A program made the position numbers and the translations under genes. A stretch of 64,000 nt of DNA from the NCBI RefSeq assembly GCF_009183655.1, contig NZ_WEIO01000007.1:1-64000 (forward strand), given 5' to 3'. Positions 25,697 to 34,626 of the stretch are shown here, in pieces. Below the pieces are notes generated by a model. That model saw only the letters and a list, made by a program, of their open reading frames with translations. It had not been told where the DNA came from and did not search any database. The DNA comes from Bacillus aerolatus. GTDB taxonomy: Bacteria; Bacillota; Bacilli; Bacillales; Domibacillaceae. The first letter of the stretch is position 1. The number at the start of each line of letters is the position of its first letter.

Positions 25697-26638
25697 ATGA
25701 ATCCTATAGAAAACATTTTGAAGGAATTCCCGCTAATCATACTAGATGGAGCGATGGCTACCGAGCTTGAGCGTCATGGCTGTGATTTGAACGACAGCCT
25801 TTGGTCAGCTAAAATACTTATGGAGAATCCAGAGATGATAAAACAAGTTCATACGGATTACTTTAACGCGGGTGCTGACTGCGCGATCACAGCGAGTTAC
25901 CAAGCGACGATCGAAGGTTTTGCTCAACACGGTCTAGACGAAGAGAAAACGTTAAATCTTATTCAAGCATCTGTCCGAATAGCCGGAGAAGCACGAGATG
26001 AGTTCTGGAATAACCTCGAAAACCGAGATAACCGGCCAAAGCCAATTATAGCCGCTTCCATAGGCCCGTATGGTGCATTTCTCGCGGACGGATCAGAATA
26101 TCGAGGAGATTATAAATTAACAGAAGAGGAACTAATGAATTTTCACAGATCACGTATGAAAGCTTTAATTGATGCAGGGGCGGAAGTTCTAGCGTGTGAA
26201 ACGATACCAAGTATGGTGGAAGCTAAAGCTATCGTTAGATTATTAGAAGAAGAATTTCCAGGCACTTATGCATGGATGAGCTTCAGTGCAAAAGACGAAC
26301 TTCATATCAGCAACGGAGTTCCTATTACTGAATGTGCAACATGGCTGGATAAACACGAACAAGTGGCTGCCATTGGGATAAACTGCACACCTCCTGAATA
26401 CATTTCTTCGTTGGTCAAAAAAATAAGCAGTCATGCAGAAAAGCCAATCATTGTCTATCCTAATTTAGGTGAAGTATACGATGCTTCGACTAAAACTTGG
26501 TCGGGTGCTCCATCTAAAGAATCTTATGTAAGCAGTACTCAGGACTGGTACGAATGCGGTGCCCGATTGATCGGCGGATGCTGTCGAACAAAGCCGGAGA
26601 ATATAAAAGACATCGCTAATTGGTCAAAGCGGGATTAG
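25697..26638 (+). CDS. mmuM: Homocysteine S-methyltransferase (MmuM/YbgG type)
   Basis: 313 residues, zinc-dependent methyltransferase that makes methionine from homocysteine using S-methylmethionine or SAM. N-terminal ILDGAMATELERHG, zinc ligands Cys in GINCTPPEY and the Cys pair in IGGCCRTKPENI, spaced as in MmuM. ATG 25697 with CGGAGGA 7 nt upstream; an earlier in-frame TTG lacks a site. In many bacteria mmuM is paired with the S-methylmethionine permease mmuP, which is absent here. The upstream binding protein might serve a related substrate, but that is inference. Confidence 0.92.
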   Translation: MNPIENILKEFPLIILDGAMATELERHGCDLNDSLWSAKILMENPEMIKQVHTDYFNAGADCAITASYQATIEGFAQHGLDEEKTLNLIQASVRIAGEARDEFWNNLENRDNRPKPIIAASIGPYGAFLADGSEYRGDYKLTEEELMNFHRSRMKALIDAGAEVLACETIPSMVEAKAIVRLLEEEFPGTYAWMSFSAKDELHISNGVPITECATWLDKHEQVAAIGINCTPPEYISSLVKKISSHAEKPIIVYPNLGEVYDASTKTWSGAPSKESYVSSTQDWYECGARLIGGCCRTKPENIKDIANWSKRD

Positions 26639-26654
26639 TGACAGGACAAAAGAA

Positions 26655-26702
26655 GCCAGTCACCCATCGCTTTAAAGTGATGAAAGACTGACCCTTTTTT
26701 TA
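26655..26702. terminator. Terminator-like hairpin after mmuM
   Basis: Imperfect stem AGTC-CATC-GCTTT / AAAGT-GATG-GACT followed by a T-run on the plus strand; also placed to serve the minus-strand remnant. Confidence 0.55.
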
Positions 26703-26778
26703 ATACACCTCTATCCTTCCACTAGATACATTCAAATCTAAATTATGTTTACCTGACCCGTGGGTCCCTTTCAGCCTT
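26700..26778 (-). pseudogene. C-terminal remnant of a DUF4097/LiaG-like protein
   Basis: The minus strand encodes [20 protein letters not shown] followed by EVY and a TAA stop. This resembles the C-terminal beta-helix end of DUF4097-type (LiaG-like) proteins. Upstream the similarity stops within a few codons and the sspH promoter region begins. There is no start codon or ribosome site for an independent gene, so it reads as a residual fragment left by a deletion or rearrangement. Confidence 0.45.
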
Positions 26779-26782
26779 GAGA

Positions 26783-26812
26783 TGTATAAAATTTTCTTGC
26801 TTTCACAAACTA
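26783..26812 (+). promoter_or_regulatory. Putative sigma-G promoter of sspH
   Basis: TGTATA (26783-26788) and CAAACTA (26806-26812) are spaced 17 bp, close to the forespore sigma-G pattern (TGNATA, CATACTA), 30 nt before the SASP gene. Confidence 0.55.
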
Positions 26813-26842
26813 AATCGATTAAAGATTTGGGAGGTAAGTATT

Positions 26843-27028
26843 ATGGATGTGAAACGTGCGAAGCAAATCCTTTCATCTTCTGCGGATATTGACGTAACAT
26901 TTGAAGGTACTTCTGTTTGGATTGATGAGCTGCATGAAGATGAAAAAATGGCTACTGTCCATTTAAGAGGTCCATTGGAGGAAAGAACACAAGTTGCGAT
27001 TAAGGATTTGACTGAGGAAAAAGAATAA
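26843..27028 (+). CDS. sspH: Small acid-soluble spore protein, H-type
   Basis: 61 residues starting [20 protein letters not shown], the typical N-terminus of SspH proteins, then a VWIDEL...ATVHL beta segment and an acidic end. H-type SASPs are minor forespore proteins packaged in the spore core. GGGAGG lies 8 nt before the ATG at 26843. Its own terminator follows; a sigma-G-like promoter precedes. This gene is the clearest sporulation marker in the window. Confidence 0.9.
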   Translation: MDVKRAKQILSSSADIDVTFEGTSVWIDELHEDEKMATVHLRGPLEERTQVAIKDLTEEKE

Positions 27029-27033
27029 CATGG

Positions 27034-27069
27034 AAAACCCACTCTTTGAAAAATAGAGTGGGTTTTTAT
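27034..27069 (+). terminator. Terminator of sspH
   Basis: Stem AACCCACTCT / AGAGTGGGTT followed by TTTATT, between convergent sspH and ytqA. Confidence 0.85.
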
Positions 27070-27083
27070 TATTTATTTAAAGC

Positions 27084-28046
27084 TCAAGTTTTTTCGAAAA
27101 AACTCGGGTGGCGGCAGGCACCTTGAAAGCTGCCCCGCCGCTTCAGCTCCGCGTCAATGGCGTTTAGAACTCCCCATTTATTGACGCTCCACATCGGGCC
27201 GACCATTAAGTCGATTGGGCCGTCGCCGGTGATGCGGTGAATGATCATTTCCGGCGGCAAAATTTCTAATTGGTCACAGACGAGATTGACATAATCATCG
27301 AACGATAAAAATTCCAGCAGTCCTTTTTCATATTGCTTCACCATCGGCGTGCCTTTTAACAAATGCAGCAAGTGAATTTTAATTCCTTGCACGTCGAGCT
27401 TAGCGACGGCTTGGGCGGTTTCCATCATCATTTCCGGCGTTTCAAGCGGCAAGCCGTTAATAATGTGGGAACAGATGCGGATGCCATGTTTGCGCAGCTT
27501 GTTTACACCTTCCACATACGTCGGAAAATCATGGGCGCGGTTAATAATATGAGCCGTTTTTTCATGAACCGTCTGCAAGCCGAGTTCGACCCATAAATAC
27601 GTCCGTTCATTTAATTCAGCTAAATACTCAACGACGTCATCCGGCAGGCAGTCCGGACGTGTCGCAATCGATAAGCCGACAACGCCTTCCTGATTCATGA
27701 CGGCTTCGTATTTTTCACGAAGCACATCTACTGGGGCATGCGTATTTGTGTACGCCTGAAAATATGCCATGTATTTGCCGTCTTTCCATTTATGGTGCAT
27801 TTTCGTTTTTATGTCGTTGAACTGCTTTTCAAGATCGTCAGCACGGTTGCCGGCAAAGTCTCCGGAGCCGGCCGCGCTGCAAAAAGTACAGCCGCCAAAC
27901 GCCACAGTGCCGTCACGGTTCGGGCAGTCAAAGCCGCCGTCCAAAGCAACTTTAAACACTTTGTGGCCAAATTGATTTCGCAAATGGTAGTTCCATGTAT
28001 GATACCGCTTATTATCACTTGCGTAAGGGAACGGATTCGTCGTCAT
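27084..28046 (-). CDS. ytqA: Radical SAM protein YtqA (TIGR01212 type)
   Basis: 320 residues. The radical-SAM cluster is the noncanonical-spacing CPNRDGTVAFGGCTFC (C-x12-C-x2-C), characteristic of the YhcC/YtqA family related to Elp3. Further motifs VGLSIATRPDCLPDD and YLWVELGLQT. The reaction is not established; synteny with the tRNA methyltransferase ytqB suggests a tRNA modification role. ATG 28046 with GAGAGG upstream. Separated from ytqB by an inserted block. Confidence 0.9.
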   Translation of the reverse strand: MTTNPFPYASDNKRYHTWNYHLRNQFGHKVFKVALDGGFDCPNRDGTVAFGGCTFCSAAGSGDFAGNRADDLEKQFNDIKTKMHHKWKDGKYMAYFQAYTNTHAPVDVLREKYEAVMNQEGVVGLSIATRPDCLPDDVVEYLAELNERTYLWVELGLQTVHEKTAHIINRAHDFPTYVEGVNKLRKHGIRICSHIINGLPLETPEMMMETAQAVAKLDVQGIKIHLLHLLKGTPMVKQYEKGLLEFLSFDDYVNLVCDQLEILPPEMIIHRITGDGPIDLMVGPMWSVNKWGVLNAIDAELKRRGSFQGACRHPSFFEKT

Positions 28047-28246
28047 CAGTTTCAACCTCTCTTTCACGCTGTGGAAAAGGCTACAGCATAAAGAAAATTT
28101 TATCATGAGCAACTGGAAGAATACCAATGTTATTCAAGGAAGGATTAGTCGGAATTTTAAGTTCATCAAATAGCTTGTAAAAACTGTCTGAAAGCCCTAC
28201 ACTAATCTTTTGGAACACGAAATAGTTTGGAGAATGGGGGAGCTTA

Positions 28247-29443
28247 ATGCCAAAATCAGTCTGGCTATTAGCCATTGGAATGGTAATTAACGTAACGGGC
28301 TCGTCGTTTTTGTGGCCTCTCAACACGATTTACATACATGATCAGTTAGGAAAATCCTTGTCAGTTGCAGGGGTTGTTTTAATGTTGAATGCCGGTGCAT
28401 CGGTTGTCGGCAATTTGCTCGGCGGGACGCTATTTGACCGCCTCGGCGGCTATCGCACGATTTTGCTCGGTGCTGCGATTAACTTGGCTGCTTTGGCCGG
28501 CATGACGCTGTGGCACGGCTGGCCGCATTACGTTGTTTTTTTAACGATGGTCGGTCTTGGCTCAGGGATTATTTTCCCGGCTGTATATGCATTAGTAGGG
28601 GCAGTTTGGCCGGGAGGAGGCCGCAGAGCGTTTAATGCGATCTACATTTCGCAAAATGCCGGTGTCGCCATCGGTTCGGCGCTTGGCGGCTTTGTCGCTT
28701 CTTTTTCCTTTAATTATATTTTTACGGCGAACCTATCCATGTTTGTGGCGTTCTTTTTGCTGGCCGCTGTCGGCTACCGCCATATGACGGGCGTGACAGG
28801 AGCACAGACAAATGTACTTGCGGAAAAAGGCAAAGTCAAAAGCCGCAGCAAGCTGACTGCGCTGTTGATTTTATGTGTTGCTTATATGCTGTGCTGGGTC
28901 GGATATGTGCAGTGGATGTCGACAATCGCCAGCTACACACAAGAAGTAAATATCAGTTTGAAACAATACAGCTTGCTGTGGACGATTAACGGAGCGTTGA
29001 TTGTCTTTGGCCAGCCGCTCGTTAACTTCTTCGTTCGGGCATTCCAGGGTAATTTGAAAAAACAAATTGTTATCGGTATTTTGATTTTTATGGTTTCATT
29101 CGGCCTTACAGCATTTGCTGGCGGTTTCAAAGGCTTTTTAGCCGCCATGCTTATTTTAACGATTGGCGAAATGTTCGTCTGGCCGGCGGTTCCGACGATC
29201 GCTAATCAGCTTTCGCCAAAAGGAAGAGAAGGCTTCTATCAGGGAATCGTCAACAGTACCGCAACAGCCGGGCGGATGTTCGGGCCAGTTCTCGGCGGTG
29301 TATTAGTCGATTTGTACGGTATGCCGGTGCTATTTATGGTGTTAATTGTATTTCTTTTCATTAGTCTCGGGTTAACAATTGTATACGATCGCCCGTTGAA
29401 AAAAGGCAAAGATGTTCCACCTGCTTCCATGTCCTCTATTTAA
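28247..29443 (+). CDS. yttB: MFS transporter (YttB type)
   Basis: 398 residues with about 12 predicted transmembrane helices, in two halves split near residues 185-205 by a Lys/Arg loop (LAEKGKVKSRSKL). The MFS motif between TM2 and TM3 is GGTLFDRLGGYR. It ends with a charged cytoplasmic tail. Drug or metabolite export is likely, but the substrate is unknown. GGGGGAG lies before the ATG. Located directly upstream of leuS, as recalled for B. subtilis yttB. Confidence 0.85.
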   Translation: MPKSVWLLAIGMVINVTGSSFLWPLNTIYIHDQLGKSLSVAGVVLMLNAGASVVGNLLGGTLFDRLGGYRTILLGAAINLAALAGMTLWHGWPHYVVFLTMVGLGSGIIFPAVYALVGAVWPGGGRRAFNAIYISQNAGVAIGSALGGFVASFSFNYIFTANLSMFVAFFLLAAVGYRHMTGVTGAQTNVLAEKGKVKSRSKLTALLILCVAYMLCWVGYVQWMSTIASYTQEVNISLKQYSLLWTINGALIVFGQPLVNFFVRAFQGNLKKQIVIGILIFMVSFGLTAFAGGFKGFLAAMLILTIGEMFVWPAVPTIANQLSPKGREGFYQGIVNSTATAGRMFGPVLGGVLVDLYGMPVLFMVLIVFLFISLGLTIVYDRPLKKGKDVPPASMSSI

Positions 29444-29463
29444 GCTTGCAACCGCAAGAAATT

Positions 29464-29492
29464 TTGTCTAAAATAGGCGTAGACTGAATAAT
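29464..29492 (+). promoter_or_regulatory. Putative promoter of the leuS T-box leader
   Basis: TTGTCT (29464-29469) and AATAAT (29487-29492) are spaced 17 bp, directly upstream of the T-box leader. Confidence 0.45.
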
Positions 29493-29499
29493 AAAAAAG

Positions 29500-29731
29500 A
29501 TAATGATGAGGAGTAGTAGTGGCAATTTTCGGAATGAGAGAGCTGGCGGAAGGTGCAAGCCAGCCCGAAGATCCATGAACTCGCCTTTTGAATCGCAGGT
29601 GTGAACAAACTAGTAGTGCCTGCCGCCGATCAGCGTTACGGACGTAAAGCAGAGTGCCTAATTAAGGCACTAATCTGGGTGGTACCGCGGGAACTATACT
29701 CTCGTCCCAATTTTGGGGCGGGAGTTTTTTT
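29500..29731 (+). promoter_or_regulatory. T-box leader of leuS (Leu specifier CTC)
   Basis: The conserved T-box GGGTGGTACCGCGG (29677-29690) is followed by the terminator CTCGTCCC / GGGGCGGGAG with a T-run ending near 29731. In Stem I, the sequence GAACTCGCC places a CTC leucine codon at 29580-29582 as the specifier. Uncharged tRNA-Leu should stabilise the antiterminator and allow leuS transcription. Confidence 0.93.
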
Positions 29732-29758
29732 AATATTTATCATGGAAGGGTGTTACAG

Positions 29759-32170
29759 ATGAGTTTCGATCATCAGCAGATTGAAAAAAAGTGGCAGCAG
29801 CATTGGGAAGAAAATAAAACATTTAAAACAACGGATCGACAAGATAAACCGAAGTTTTACGCGCTCGATATGTTTCCTTATCCGTCAGGCGCCGGCTTGC
29901 ACGTCGGTCATCCGGAAGGGTACACAGCGACGGATATTTTATCGCGCATGAAACGAATGCAAGGCTTTAACGTGCTTCATCCGATGGGCTGGGACGCCTT
30001 CGGTCTGCCGGCGGAGCAATATGCACTTGATACCGGCAATGATCCAGCAGAATTTACAGAAAAAAATATTAACAACTTCCGCCGCCAAATTAAGTCGCTC
30101 GGGTTTTCATATGACTGGGACCGGGAAATTAATACGACGGATCCGGAATATTATAAATGGACGCAATGGATTTTTCTTCAGCTGTATAAAAAAGGGCTGG
30201 CGTATGTCGATGAAGTAGCAGTAAACTGGTGCCCGGCGCTCGGCACAGTGCTCGCCAATGAAGAAGTGATTGACGGAAAAAGCGAACGCGGCGGCCATCC
30301 GGTTGAACGCCGCCCGATGAAGCAATGGATTTTGAAGATTACCGAATATGCTGACCGTCTGCTTGAAGATTTGGAAGAGCTTGACTGGCCGGAAAGCATT
30401 AAAGATATGCAGCGCAACTGGATCGGCCGTTCAGAGGGAGCCGAAGCGACATTTGCGATCGACGGCCACGAGGAAACATTCACTGTGTTCACAACGCGTC
30501 CAGACACATTGTTTGGTGCAACTTACGCGGTACTGGCGCCTGAGCATCCGTTCGTGGAAAAAATCACGACAGATGAACAGAAAGAAGCAGTCGCTCGTTA
30601 TTTAGAGCAAATTAAATCAAAAAGCGACCTTGAGCGGACCGATCTCGCTAAAGAGAAAACGGGCGTATTTACCGGCGCGTATGCGATCAATCCGGCTGAT
30701 GGTGAAAAAATGCCAATCTGGATTGCTGATTACGTGCTCGTGAGCTACGGAACTGGCGCCATTATGGCTGTACCGGCTCATGATGAACGCGACTATGAAT
30801 TCGCAAAAACATTCGATTTGCCAATTAAAGCGGTTGTTGCCGGCGGAAACGTGGAAGAAGAAGCGTACACAGGAGACGGCGAGCATATTAATTCCGGCTT
30901 TTTGAACGGATTGGATAAAGAAGAGGCCATCACGAAAATGATTGACTGGCTTGAGGAAAAAGGCATCGGAACGAAAAAAGTAACGTACCGTCTGCGCGAC
31001 TGGCTGTTCAGCCGCCAGCGCTACTGGGGCGAGCCGATTCCAATTATTCATTGGGAAGACGGCACAATGAGCGCGGTGCCAGAAGAAGAACTGCCGCTCG
31101 TGCTGCCAGTCACGACTGAAATTAAACCGAGCGGAACGGGTGAATCGCCGCTTGCCAACATCGATGAGTGGGTGAATGTAACAGACCCTGCAACAGGCAA
31201 AAAGGGCCGCCGTGAAACGAACACGATGCCGCAATGGGCGGGAAGCTGCTGGTATTACTTGCGCTTTATTGACCCAGATAACACGGAAGCACTCGCTGAC
31301 CCTGAAAAACTGAAAGAGTGGATGCCTGTTGATATTTACATCGGTGGAGCGGAACACGCCGTTTTGCACTTGCTGTATGCGCGCTTCTGGCATAAAGTAC
31401 TGTATGACATTGGCGTCGTACACACGAAAGAGCCGTTCCAAAAGCTGTTTAACCAAGGAATGATTCTCGGCGAAAACAATGAAAAAATGAGTAAATCCAA
31501 AGGCAATGTTGTCAATCCAGATGAAATTGTGGAAAGCCACGGAGCGGACACACTTCGCCTATATGAAATGTTCATGGGACCGCTTGACGCATCCATCGCC
31601 TGGTCTACGACGGGCCTTGACGGTGCACGCCGCTTCCTTGACCGCATTTGGCGCCTATTCATTCAGGAAAATGGTGAATTAAGCGCAAAAATCACTGAGT
31701 TCGGCAATGAGCTTGAGAAAGTATATAATCAAACGGTGAAGAAAGTGACAGAAGACTATGAGCATCTGCGCTTTAACACAGCGATTTCGCAAATGATGGT
31801 GTTCGTCAATGAAGCGTATAAAGCAGAAGTCATGCCGAAAGAATATGTAGAAGGATTCGTGAAAATGCTTGCGCCGATCGCGCCGCATTTAGCCGAAGAG
31901 CTGTGGGCGAGACTCGGTCATACGGAAACAATCAGCTATCAGGCCTGGCCAACATTTGATGAATCAAAACTCGTCGATGACGAAGTGGAGATTGTCGTTC
32001 AAGTAAACGGCAAAATGAAAGCGAAATTACTGGTTTCTAAAGAAGCTACGAAAGAAGAAATGGAACAAATTGCGATGAACGAAGAGAAGGTGCAAGAACA
32101 AATTGCCGACAAAACTGTGCGCAAAGTCATCGCTGTGCCAGGCAAGCTTGTTAATATTGTAGCTAACTAA
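29759..32170 (+). CDS. leuS: Leucyl-tRNA synthetase
   Basis: 803 residues, class Ia synthetase. HIGH-type motif in [14 protein letters not shown], a CP1 editing domain (~220-410) with [12 protein letters not shown] and the Asp-rich HDERDYEFA, and [14 protein letters not shown] before the anticodon-binding helices. ATG 29759 with GGAAGGG 8 nt upstream. Expression is controlled by the upstream T-box. Confidence 0.98.
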   Translation: MSFDHQQIEKKWQQHWEENKTFKTTDRQDKPKFYALDMFPYPSGAGLHVGHPEGYTATDILSRMKRMQGFNVLHPMGWDAFGLPAEQYALDTGNDPAEFTEKNINNFRRQIKSLGFSYDWDREINTTDPEYYKWTQWIFLQLYKKGLAYVDEVAVNWCPALGTVLANEEVIDGKSERGGHPVERRPMKQWILKITEYADRLLEDLEELDWPESIKDMQRNWIGRSEGAEATFAIDGHEETFTVFTTRPDTLFGATYAVLAPEHPFVEKITTDEQKEAVARYLEQIKSKSDLERTDLAKEKTGVFTGAYAINPADGEKMPIWIADYVLVSYGTGAIMAVPAHDERDYEFAKTFDLPIKAVVAGGNVEEEAYTGDGEHINSGFLNGLDKEEAITKMIDWLEEKGIGTKKVTYRLRDWLFSRQRYWGEPIPIIHWEDGTMSAVPEEELPLVLPVTTEIKPSGTGESPLANIDEWVNVTDPATGKKGRRETNTMPQWAGSCWYYLRFIDPDNTEALADPEKLKEWMPVDIYIGGAEHAVLHLLYARFWHKVLYDIGVVHTKEPFQKLFNQGMILGENNEKMSKSKGNVVNPDEIVESHGADTLRLYEMFMGPLDASIAWSTTGLDGARRFLDRIWRLFIQENGELSAKITEFGNELEKVYNQTVKKVTEDYEHLRFNTAISQMMVFVNEAYKAEVMPKEYVEGFVKMLAPIAPHLAEELWARLGHTETISYQAWPTFDESKLVDDEVEIVVQVNGKMKAKLLVSKEATKEEMEQIAMNEEKVQEQIADKTVRKVIAVPGKLVNIVAN

Positions 32171-32191
32171 ACGGAAGAAAGGGTGCTAAAC

Positions 32192-32497
32192 ATGGAACCA
32201 ATCGCAGAAATTACACCGGAAGAAGTAAAGCAAAAATTAGCTGACGGAGAAAAATTGGAACTCGTCGATGTTCGTGAAGACGAAGAAGTTGCCGGCGGAA
32301 AAATCCCTGAAGCGAAGCATATCGTCATGGGAACGATTCCGGAGCACCTCGATCAATTCGACAAAGACAAAGAATATATTTTTGTCTGCCGTTCGGGCAA
32401 GCGCAGCGAAAACGTCTGCCACTACATGCGCGACCAAGGGTTTAAAGTTCGCAATATGACAGGCGGCATGCTGGAATGGACCGGAGAAACGAAATAA
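32192..32497 (+). CDS. ytwF: Rhodanese-domain protein YtwF
   Basis: 101 residues, a single rhodanese domain. The active-site loop is CRSGKRS with the persulfide-forming Cys, preceded by LVDVREDEE. Single-domain rhodaneses carry sulfane sulfur in thiol and tRNA-thiolation pathways; the partner is not evident. AAAGGGTG precedes ATG 32192. Twenty-two nt downstream of leuS, and it may share that transcript. Confidence 0.88.
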   Translation: MEPIAEITPEEVKQKLADGEKLELVDVREDEEVAGGKIPEAKHIVMGTIPEHLDQFDKDKEYIFVCRSGKRSENVCHYMRDQGFKVRNMTGGMLEWTGETK

Positions 32498-32506
32498 TAT
32501 GATACG

Positions 32507-32540
32507 CTGTTCCCTGATTTCCCAGGGAACAGTTTTTTTA
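32507..32540 (+). terminator. Terminator of leuS-ytwF
   Basis: Perfect stem CTGTTCCCT / AGGGAACAG followed by a run of T. Confidence 0.9.
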
Positions 32541-32599
32541 TTTGCACCTAGCATGGGGGATTTATGGGTTGGCGGGCGGAATTCATGAATCATGGGTGC

Positions 32600-32735
32600 G
32601 GTATCCTAAGTTAGAGCGGAGAAATACTGAATTGTAAGCAATGTATCATGACTCAGAAGGACTTTATCCTGGATCAGCTGGTATACCCTGAATCAGTGGG
32701 CAGATTACCTGAGTCGCAGCCAGTATATCCTGACT
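32600..32735. repeat. Seven degenerate 21-bp phased repeats
   Basis: Degenerate units of the form TATCCTGA-TCAG recur with the TGA (or variant) at 32607, 32628, 32649, 32670, 32689, 32710 and 32731. Spacing is 21 bp except one step of 19. Most of the 360-nt gap between ytwF and the next small gene is made of this; no gene is seen in it. Confidence 0.65.
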
Positions 32736-32857
32736 CACTCTTTACATCCAAAAAATGGGCGGGCGAAAAAATCATATTTCGGCTCCTTTTAACGCATGAT
32801 AAAAAGGGTATTCAGTGAATGAATATCTGTTTGAAAATTTTCCAGTGAGGTGAGCGT

Positions 32858-33010
32858 ATGAGCAGAAAAGATCGGTTAGATCCGCACTCTGAGCTTTTTC
32901 ACCACAATTGGACACGGGCTAAGCGTCAAAAAACACAAGTGAACGGCCACACGGAAGAGTCGCAGCAAACGCAGATTTTAAAAACAATGGCGAAAGCACG
33001 TCAGTTTTAG
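32858..33010 (+). CDS. Small basic protein of unknown function (50 aa)
   Basis: It reads MSRKDRLDPHSELFHHNWTR, continues with a Gln/Lys-rich middle (KRQKTQVNGHT) and ends TMAKARQF. GAGGTGA lies 5 nt before ATG 32858. Basic, without a membrane segment or cysteine; size and composition resemble small sporulation-type proteins but no family is recognised. It ends directly before repeat copy C. Confidence 0.65.
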   Translation: MSRKDRLDPHSELFHHNWTRAKRQKTQVNGHTEESQQTQILKTMAKARQF

Positions 33011-33018
33011 CAGCAATG

Positions 33019-33126
33019 AAAAAAGCGCAAGCATCCCGATCAGCCCCGACAAGCATAAGAGGAACTGGTGAAATGGTGTTTTCTCAGCCATGCAGCCAGT
33101 TTGACGGCTTGACGCTTGCGCTAGAC
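33019..33126. repeat. Dispersed hairpin repeat, copy C
   Basis: It begins AAAAAGCGCAAGC, contains ATCAGCCCCGACAAGCA, a central pair AACTGG / CCAGTT around ATGG...CCAT, and ends CTTGCGCTAGAC. The centre resembles the nested element in copy B. Located between convergent genes. Confidence 0.7.
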
Positions 33127-33130
33127 AACG

Positions 33131-33170
33131 AAAAAGCAAGGAAAAGGTGATCCTTTTCCTTGCTTTTTTC
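33131..33170. terminator. Bidirectional terminator before ytfP end
   Basis: Perfect stem AAAAAGCAAGGAAAAGG / CCTTTTCCTTGCTTTTT, usable from both sides. Confidence 0.88.
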
Positions 33171-34425
33171 ATTTGGCGGCATTCGTGCCTGCAAGTCGTC
33201 CGGTGACGAGAGCGGAGGTGATGTTGTAGCCGCCTGTATAGCCGTGTATATCGAGCACTTCGCCGCAAAAGAACAAGCCGGGCATTTTTTTCGACGCCAT
33301 CGTTTTCGGGTCGATTTCTTTAATGGAGATGCCGCCGCCTGTTACGAACGCTTTTTCGAGCGGAAGGGTGCCATCGACAGAAAACCGGAACTGTTTGCAT
33401 AAATGAGCAAACTGGCGGATTTTTTCTGTGCTGATGCCATTGCACGGTGCGTCTTCGTCAATGCCTGCCTGTTCGAGTAAGAACAATAAATAACGCTCGG
33501 GCAAAATACCTTTCAAGCAGTTTTTCACCGCTTTTTTCGGATTGTCGGCAAGCAGCCGGCGAATCTCGCTGAAAAGCAGTTCTTCATTTTTCTCCGGCAA
33601 GCTGTCGATCGTCATGAACACTTCGCCTGTTTTGCTTTTTTTCAATGCTTTCACGACGAACTGGCTGCAGCGCAGAACAGCCGGGCCGGATACACCGAAA
33701 TGAGTGAAAATCATATCCATCTCGTGGGTGATAATTGGTTTTGCTTTCGGATTCAGCACGCTGAGAGCCACGCTGCGTAAAGAGAGCCCTTGCAGCTTTT
33801 TCTCTTTAATAAACGGTTCGCTTGATGTTACCGGCACTTCTGTCGGATAAAGCTCAGTGACAGTGTGGCCGGCTTTTTCCGCCCATGGATAAGCATCACC
33901 GGTGGAGCCGGTATGGGGAACGGAACTTCCGCCGGCAGCAACAACTACAGCCCGGCTCCGAAGAGTTTGTCCATCGCGTAATTTTACCCCCGCTGTGCGG
34001 CCGTCTTTAAATAATAAATCTGCAACAGCGGTATTCACCCGAATGTCGACATTCAGTTCAGCAATTCTAGTGAGCAGTGCATCGACAACGGATTGTGCTT
34101 TGTCGCTCACCGGAAACATCCGGCCGTGGTCTTCTTCTTTCAGCTCGATGCCGAGATTTTCAAAAAACCGGATGATGTCTTCATTGTTAAAAATCGAAAA
34201 CGCACTGTATAAAAATCGCCCATTGCCCGGGATGTGTTTAATAATTTCATCGATTGGCAGACGGTTCGTCACATTGCAGCGGCCGCCGCCGGAAATGGCA
34301 AGCTTACGCCCAAGCTTGTTGCCTTTATCGAGGAGCAGAACGCGCGCGCCTTGTTCGCCGGCTGCAATTGCTGCCATTAAGCCGGAAGGGCCGCCGCCGA
34401 CGATGATCACATCATATTCCATCAT
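33169..34425 (-). CDS. ytfP: HI0933-family flavoprotein YtfP
   Basis: 418 residues. N-terminal Rossmann dinucleotide motif [18 protein letters not shown] for FAD, then [25 protein letters not shown] typical of the HI0933/BaiN family, and a C-terminal FAD segment ([20 protein letters not shown]). A predicted NAD(P)H:flavin-type oxidoreductase of unknown substrate, cytoplasmic. Divergent from the flippase gene ytgP, with 200 nt between. Confidence 0.9.
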   Translation of the reverse strand: MMEYDVIIVGGGPSGLMAAIAAGEQGARVLLLDKGNKLGRKLAISGGGRCNVTNRLPIDEIIKHIPGNGRFLYSAFSIFNNEDIIRFFENLGIELKEEDHGRMFPVSDKAQSVVDALLTRIAELNVDIRVNTAVADLLFKDGRTAGVKLRDGQTLRSRAVVVAAGGSSVPHTGSTGDAYPWAEKAGHTVTELYPTEVPVTSSEPFIKEKKLQGLSLRSVALSVLNPKAKPIITHEMDMIFTHFGVSGPAVLRCSQFVVKALKKSKTGEVFMTIDSLPEKNEELLFSEIRRLLADNPKKAVKNCLKGILPERYLLFLLEQAGIDEDAPCNGISTEKIRQFAHLCKQFRFSVDGTLPLEKAFVTGGGISIKEIDPKTMASKKMPGLFFCGEVLDIHGYTGGYNITSALVTGRLAGTNAAK

Positions 34426-34626
34426 TGACTCACTTCTTTCTTGAACAATTCAATTCATCGTAGTTGATTTCTTTCCTGCTTGTCAATTTTGTTCAGGCAA
34501 ATTTAGTACCTTGTATTAGTAAAAAAATAAGAAACAATCCTATTATAAATTGTCAGAACGATAGGAAAGAGGTAAACTGATTTTTAGTGTTTGCATTTAT
34601 TTTAGAAGAACTGGAAAGGGATTTTT

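Noticed and set aside
28081-28326. An 81-codon minus-strand open frame upstream of yttB
   Set aside because: It overlaps the start of yttB on the opposite strand, lacks a convincing ribosome site and has no recognisable composition or family.
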